Below are positions 58,605 to 64,000 of a stretch of DNA of 64,000 bases, piece by piece. Under the pieces are notes generated by a model. It saw nothing but the letters and a program-made list of their open reading frames with translations, made no database searches and was not told the origin of the DNA. Origin of the DNA: Bubalus kerabau (lineage: Eukaryota > Chordata > Mammalia > Artiodactyla > Bovidae); assembly GCF_029407905.1 (NCBI RefSeq), contig NW_026577903.1, forward strand, positions 1,116,001 through 1,180,000, in the 5' to 3' direction. The number at the start of each line of letters is the position of its first letter. Position 1 is the first letter of the stretch. Made by a program: the position numbers and the translations under genes.

Positions 58605-58877
58605 GGGAGAAGGCAATGGCACCCCACTCCTGGAAAATCCCAAGGACGGAGGAGCCTGGTAGGCTGCAGTCCACGGGGTGGCTAAGAGTCGGACACCACT
58701 GAGCGACTTCATTTTCACTTTTCACTTTCATGCATAGGAGGAAGAAATGGCAACCCACTCCAGTGTTCTTTCCTAGAGAACCCCAGGGACTGCAGGGCCT
58801 GGTGGGCTGCCATCTATGGCGTGGCACAGGGTCGGCCTCAACTGAACCACTTAGCAGCTGCAGCAGCAGCAGCAGCA
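58605..58877 (+). mobile_element. Bov-A2 SINE, unit 1 copy 2
   Basis: Same 12-bp deletion and same target duplications (GTGCACAGATAT, GTGCATAGATAT) as the element at 16,361. Confidence 0.92.
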
Positions 58878-59596
58878 GTGCATAGATATCAAAGGGGATG
58901 AGAACAGTCAGGTAGGATCACATATGTCATCGTGAAACAATACTTCTCCCCTTAGCCAAAGCTAACGAAAGATTTCTGTTCTAGGTCAACCTAGAAGAGA
59001 TCACTTAAGAGGTAAAGAAACTTAAACTCCATTAGCAAAGGCAGTTCAACATCTCAAGAAAACTTGTGCTAGGCACAAAACTCTTTTCTGGGGGCCTACT
59101 TTCCCTACAACCTCCTTATCCCATTCTGTACCCATTCCTTTGCTTCTCCCGTCCTGAAAATGCCACCTGTAAGACAGAACTACTTCGTTTTCCTTCTTAA
59201 AGTGTGATTGCATTCCATACATTCTTGTAATAACAAGTCATACATTTCCCTTCAGCAACCAAGAACTGACTCTTATATTGGCATTTGATAGATTGGTGAG
59301 CATACCTATCAGTGATAATAGCGCCCACCCCGCTTCCTGCAAGAACAGAACAAAACAAAACAAAACAAAAAAATTGCTTTCTTACATTTTATATGTTCGG
59401 ATGGTGCCAGTCACTATTCATGCAGAGTCAAAAATCTCTTTTGTTTCTGTGTAAAAGGGAGGTCCTTTCAAGTCGTGAATGTTTAAGAAGTTTCATTTAT
59501 TTGGAAGTGACCTAGCTATTCAATACACTGTCGTCACTTAGTTTAGCACCAGGATAGAAACTCAGGTAACCAAAACACCTGGAGGAACGATTGTAA

Positions 59597-59776
59597 GTTC
59601 AGTTCAGTTCAGTTGCTCAGTCGAGTCTGACTCTTTGTGACCCCGTGGCCTGCAGGACGCCAGGCTTCCGTGTCCATCACCAACTCCAGGGGCTTGCTCA
59701 AACTCATGTCCATCGAGTCAGTGATGCCATCCAACCATCTTATCCTCTGTCATCCCCTTCTCCTCTGCCTTCAATC
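59597..59776 (+). mobile_element. Bov-tA SINE, 3'-truncated, unit 1 copy 2
   Basis: Counterpart of 17,350-17,529, with the same truncation point. Confidence 0.88.
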
Positions 59777-61517
59777 AAGACTATGAGAGGCAGATATTTT
59801 AGAGTATAATTATTGTTAAGAGTTTATCTAAAAGCTCATATCACATTTACATTTTTTACATTGGTTGTTGCTGTTTCCAGGTACTTTCTTGCTGACAAGC
59901 TTGTGACACATATAACAATAGAGCAATTTTTACCTCAAAAGAAACCTAGGCACTATGAACATGTTGTGCTTAATGTTGTTGACTCTTAGATATGTCTATA
60001 GTGGAGGAACAAAACCAAAAATACTAGATATTTAATATTGACTAGTTCCCAGTTCATGGGACTCTGACATTCATTTAGGTCAATGTTTTCTTGTATTTCC
60101 AGCAGTTTGATTTGGAAGGGCTGCCTTGTCTTGAGACCATTGAAATCAGAACTCAGAACTTGAGCAATATTATCAAAAAACACAAGGCTCACACTGACAC
60201 ATACCTTAATCCAGACAGACAGACAAGACATCTTCCAGTTTTCCGCCTGAGATTTAAAATATTTCTTTGAGCCGTTTTCCTGGGAAGTGGGGGGGGGAGT
60301 GGGGGTGGCAGCGAGGCAGGCTTGGGTAACAAGCTAATTGTTGGTCATTGCATATGCAAAGAACCAGCTTTCCGGGTTCCAAGGAAAAAAGTTTCCTTGG
60401 TACCCAATTTTGTTTGGATCTATAGACTCTCATGGCCATCCTAGGTCAGGACATCTTTCCTTTCTGTAGTCCTCGTTTGAACCCTAAATCATACACAGCT
60501 TGGACTGTCTCTGTGGGGTGGATGTATTGTCCTCGTGTTTGACCTGGCGGCAGTAGCGAGGTCCGAGAGCCTCTCCTGGAACCGGGCGTGGGGACGGGGC
60601 TCACCGGGAGCCCCTGGTGGAAGTGGGCAACGCGCCGGGAGCGCGCCAGGGGCGGGGCGATCCCGGGCGGCGCGGGTCGGGGTTCTGGTCGGGAGGGGCT
60701 GGGGGGCGGTAACAGTTGTGCTCTCGGGGGTCCCCACTGCAGCTGGAAACGCGCTGGGAGTGCGGCAGGGGCGGGGTGAACCCGGGTGGCGCGGGGCGGG
60801 GATCGGCTCCTGGCGGGGGTGGGGGAGGGCTTCCCAGTTGTGCTCTCGGTGGTGGCCACTGAGGCTGGAAACGCGCCGGGAGCGCACCCGGGGCGGGGTA
60901 AACCTGGGCTGCGCGGGTCGAGATTTAGATGGCTGTGGGTGGGGGTTCGGTCCCAGTTGTGCTCTCGGGGGTCGCCACTGTGGCTAGGAACGCCCATTTC
61001 GTGCGCTCCTGTGTCGCCAAGGATCCACATCTAGTGGGTGCAGCGGAGGGCTGCGGGCCACAGGTCAGGGAACTGGGACTGCTTGGAGCAGGGAACCACG
61101 TATTCCACCCTCTGTTGGCACATTCTCGGAGCTCCCCAACCTGGCGGTTGCAGAAAGGCCTCGCCCTTGGTGTCAAGGCCTTTACCGCTCCACCCCTTTG
61201 CTGAAAAATCTCAGTCTGCACACTTTTCCCAAGCAGCCTAGTGTCCCCTGGAAGTCCAAGGGACAGAACCCTGAACTCTGGCCGGCTGGCCCAGCCCTGC
61301 TTCTGGCACTTTGTAGGCCAGCGGGCCCTGGAGCACCTGCTAGGATGAGAAAGGGAAGGGTCCACGAATTGCACTCTAGAAAGTTAGTAGGGTGCATGGA
61401 TTTCAAACCCTGGTGGCCGCCCAGGCAGCAAAGAAGTGGGGAGGGCACCTTGCTGCCCTTTCATGGCAGAATCTGTGGCTGTCCTGATGCGTGGGCCTTT
61501 TCATGGGGACCTTGTGC

Positions 61518-61523
61518 AATAAA
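61518..61523 (+). promoter_or_regulatory. AATAAA, unit 2 copy 2
   Basis: Same placement as in the other four units. Confidence 0.55.
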
Positions 61524-63079
61524 AGTTTGGTGTTTTGGTACTGAATAATTAGAAATTGTAAAAAGTTTAAATTATGTGGTGGTGTAATTAAAAAACAAAA
61601 CAAAACAAAACCAAGCCCCAAGTGTTTGGCACAGGGAGGGTTAAGTATTGAAGGCCTGTTTTCCTTGCACTGTGGCATTCTATCAAGAAGTGTGCAGGAT
61701 TTTTTTTTTTTTTTTAAGAAAAGTGTTCAAAGTGAGGGAAACAGGAAACCCAGAGGTGCCCCTGTATTTTGGGGAAGGCCTTAGGAGGTCACTTGGAAAT
61801 GCTGCTGGCTGTGGGGGAGGGGGGCAGATGGGCTGTGCAGGCTTGTCCTTTGCATTCATGTTCTTGTGTGTAGAAACCCAGCTCGGAGCCATCTCCTGAT
61901 GTGTAAGAATTTCGCAGACAAACCTTGAGCTAAGCAATGCATTTGTTCCTGAGGAAATGTTTGTCTTAAGCGATGTAAATATCCTATGTATATCCGCTGG
62001 ACTCTGGCTTCAGGTCGGTTCCCCCAATAGGCTCAGAAGCGACTTGAACAAAACAGTATGTTTTCCTCGTACCTTGTTCTCCTAATCTATGTTAAGGAAA
62101 TGATGTATTTGCCTGGAATACTGCCTTTCTTCAAGATTCATGTCAATCAGTTTTTGGCCCAGGATGACTCACCTGCTGCCAATGTGACCTCAAGGCATGT
62201 CGTGGGGGAGGGGCCTGGTGCCATTCCCTGAGACAGTGCCTTTCTTTCCTTAGCTGACTGCTAGTGCCTGTAGAATATCTGGCTAGAGACCAGCAGGGCG
62301 TACACCCCGCCTCAAGTCTAAGTCAGCAGCTTTCTCTATCTCATTTATACTTTAATAACAATTGATGACACAAAAGCTCTGAGCGATCAAATCATATCAA
62401 ATCTTCATTTCAGATTGAAGATGCATTCCATGGTATTGCCATCTTAAGTCTTTCCATTGTTATGGAATATCTGTCCATGTATTCAGGATAGTTTTCAGCC
62501 AGGGTGTATAATTTCCAGTGTGCCAGTCTTGTCATCCTCGTTACATCCATGGCAAAGTGTTGTATTCATGTTGACATTATTGAAATGGAATTTTTTTTAA
62601 TTCCTTTTCAGATTATTATCTGCTAATATATACAGAAAAAACTGTGTAATCTTTCGTTTTTATCAGTTTGGACAGCTTGATAGTTGTCTTTAATTTCTTT
62701 CCTTTCTCATACTTTAAGATTTTCTGGGCACCGTACATGTACTGCCTCAGCCCTAATCTCAGTCATGTGTTCAAAGAACTTCTGTCCTTTATTTGTTTAC
62801 TTATTTTTTGCAACATTGAATTCGTTTTGACTATGCTGGGTCTCTGCTGCAAGATGGAAGTTGCTAGGACCTCTGGACTGCAGTCTTCCATCTCTTATTG
62901 ACCTCTTGTTGACCTCTGCAGAATCCTGGTTGGCGGGAGCTTGTTAGTTCCTTGTTCCTTACCAGGACCTCCTGTGGTAAGTGTTTTTCTCTTCTCTGTT
63001 GCCTGGTAAGGGTGGATGGTCATTGGCATCCCAAAGCTAGCTAGAAGTCAATTATTTAGGCAGGCTTGTGCATAGATAT

Positions 63080-63374
63080 GGGAGAAGGCAATGGCACCCC
63101 ACTCCAGTACTCTTGCGTGGAAAATCCCATGGATGGAGGAGCCTGGTAGGCTGCAGTCCATGGGGTCGCTAAGAGTCGGACACCACTGAGCGACTTCACG
63201 TTCACTTTTCACTTTCATGCATGGGAGGAGGAAATGGCAACCCACTCCAGTGTTCTTGCCTAGAGAACCCCAGGGACTGCGGGGCCTGGTGGGCTGCCGT
63301 CTATGGGGTCGCACAGAGTCGGACACGACTGAAACGACTTAGTAGCAGCGGCGGCGGCAGCAGCAGCAGAAGCA
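63080..63374 (+). mobile_element. Bov-A2 SINE, unit 2 copy 2
   Basis: Intact first monomer as at 20,831. Left target duplication GTGCATAGATAT, right GTGCATCGATAT (63,375-63,386), better preserved than in copy 1. Confidence 0.92.
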
Positions 63375-64000
63375 GTGCATCGATATCAAAAGGGCTGCAA
63401 ACAGTCAGGAAGGATCACATATGTCACCGTGAAACACTACTTCTCCACTTAGCCAAAGCTAACAAAAGATTTCTGTTCTAGGTCAACCTAGAAGAGATCA
63501 CTTAAGAGGTAAAGAAACTTAAACTCCATTAGCAAAGGCAGTTCAACATCTCAAGAAAACTTGTGCTAGGCACAGAACTCTTTTCTGGGGGTCCACTTTC
63601 CCTACAACCTCCTTATCCCATTCTGTACCCATTCCTTTGCTTCTCCCATCCTGAAACTGCCACCTGTAAGACAGAACTACTTCGTTTTCCTTCCTCAAGT
63701 GCCATTGCATTCCACATACTTTCTTGTAATAACAAGTCATACATTTCCCTTCAGCAACCAAGAACTGACTTTTATATTGGCATTGGCTATAGCCCGCCCC
63801 CCTCCCCCCACCCCCAAGAACAGAACAAAACAAAACAAAACAATTTCTTTCTTACATTTAACATGTCAGGATGGTGCCAGACACTATTCATGGAGAGTCA
63901 AAAATCTCTTTTGTTTCTGTGTAAAAGGGAGGTCCTTTCAAGTCGTGAATGTTTCAGAACTTTCATTTATTTGGAAATGACCTAGCTATTCAATACACTG

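Larger units (their letters stand above)
56138..60540. repeat. Complex SINE-bearing satellite, unit 1 of copy 2
   Basis: Counterpart of 13,904-18,294 with the same truncated head and the same unit-1 variants (12-bp Bov-A2 deletion, ACACTTGATGAC). The regions outside the SINEs hold no recognised gene. Confidence 0.8.
43463..64000. repeat. Composite supra-repeat, copy 2 (truncated by window end)
   Basis: This is collinear with bases 1 to about 21,750. The block order is the same, the solo LTR sits at the same target site, the half-unit alternation is the same, and the SINEs lie at the same points. It differs by loss of one 1,226-bp INS-like dimer and by scattered substitutions. By eye the divergence is several percent in the first ~1.5 kb of satellite I and around 1% or less in the INS, LTR and complex blocks. 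Confidence 0.9.
60541..64000. repeat. Complex SINE-bearing satellite, unit 2 of copy 2 (cut by window end)
   Basis: Counterpart of 18,295 to about 21,750. The window ends just before its Bov-tA fragment. It has the full CpG-rich head (60,541-61,063) and GTCAGG in place of the donor-like GTAAGG. Confidence 0.8.

Overview
The window is non-coding satellite heterochromatin from a bovid, most likely cattle or another Bos-type bovine. The evidence is a long array of ~1,405-bp, CpG-rich, CTCGAG-studded monomers matching the known bovine satellite I (1.715) type, ~1.23-kb tandem units matching the size of the insert described in bovine satellite 1.711b (INS-711), ruminant-specific Bov-A2 and Bov-tA SINEs, and a solo LTR of bovine class-II (ERVK-like) type. 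I find no credible protein-coding gene, tRNA, rRNA or CRISPR array.

The main result is that the window holds about 1.5 copies of one very large composite repeat of ~43.46 kb. Base 1 aligns with base 43,463, and the alignment then runs to the end of the window, with an offset of 43,460-43,462 up to ~11.6 kb and 42,234-42,249 afterwards. The offset drops because copy 2 lacks one 1,226-bp unit. Each copy has three satellite blocks in the same order: (1) satellite I (1-2,396; 23,731-45,858); (2) INS-711-like array (2,397-13,903; 45,859-56,137); (3) a complex SINE-bearing satellite with ~4.45-kb units (13,904-23,730; 56,138-64,000, cut by the window end).

Satellite I at 23,731-45,858 has 15 complete monomers plus a partial one. 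Its centre (about 27.9-43.9 kb) is strongly homogenised and contains recent duplications: a two-monomer block repeated at 2,810 bp and a one-monomer block repeated at 1,406 bp. The monomers at both edges are diverged. The INS-like block is made of 1.23-kb dimers of two related half-units (~697 and ~533 bp), with one break in the alternation. One half-unit carries a 1.3-kb solo LTR with a clean 6-bp target duplication, present in both large copies. Each complex unit has a CpG-rich minisatellite head, a segment ending in AATAAA, an AT-richer body, a Bov-A2 and a Bov-tA fragment.

Nothing here works as an operon or pathway. The interest lies in how the sequence evolved: nested tandem amplification at four scales (short CTCGAG-bearing motifs, 0.5-1.4-kb monomers, 2.8-4.5-kb units, 43-kb composite), local homogenisation, and a promoter-like CpG cassette repeated inside a satellite. 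All identities were judged by eye; no alignment or database search was run.
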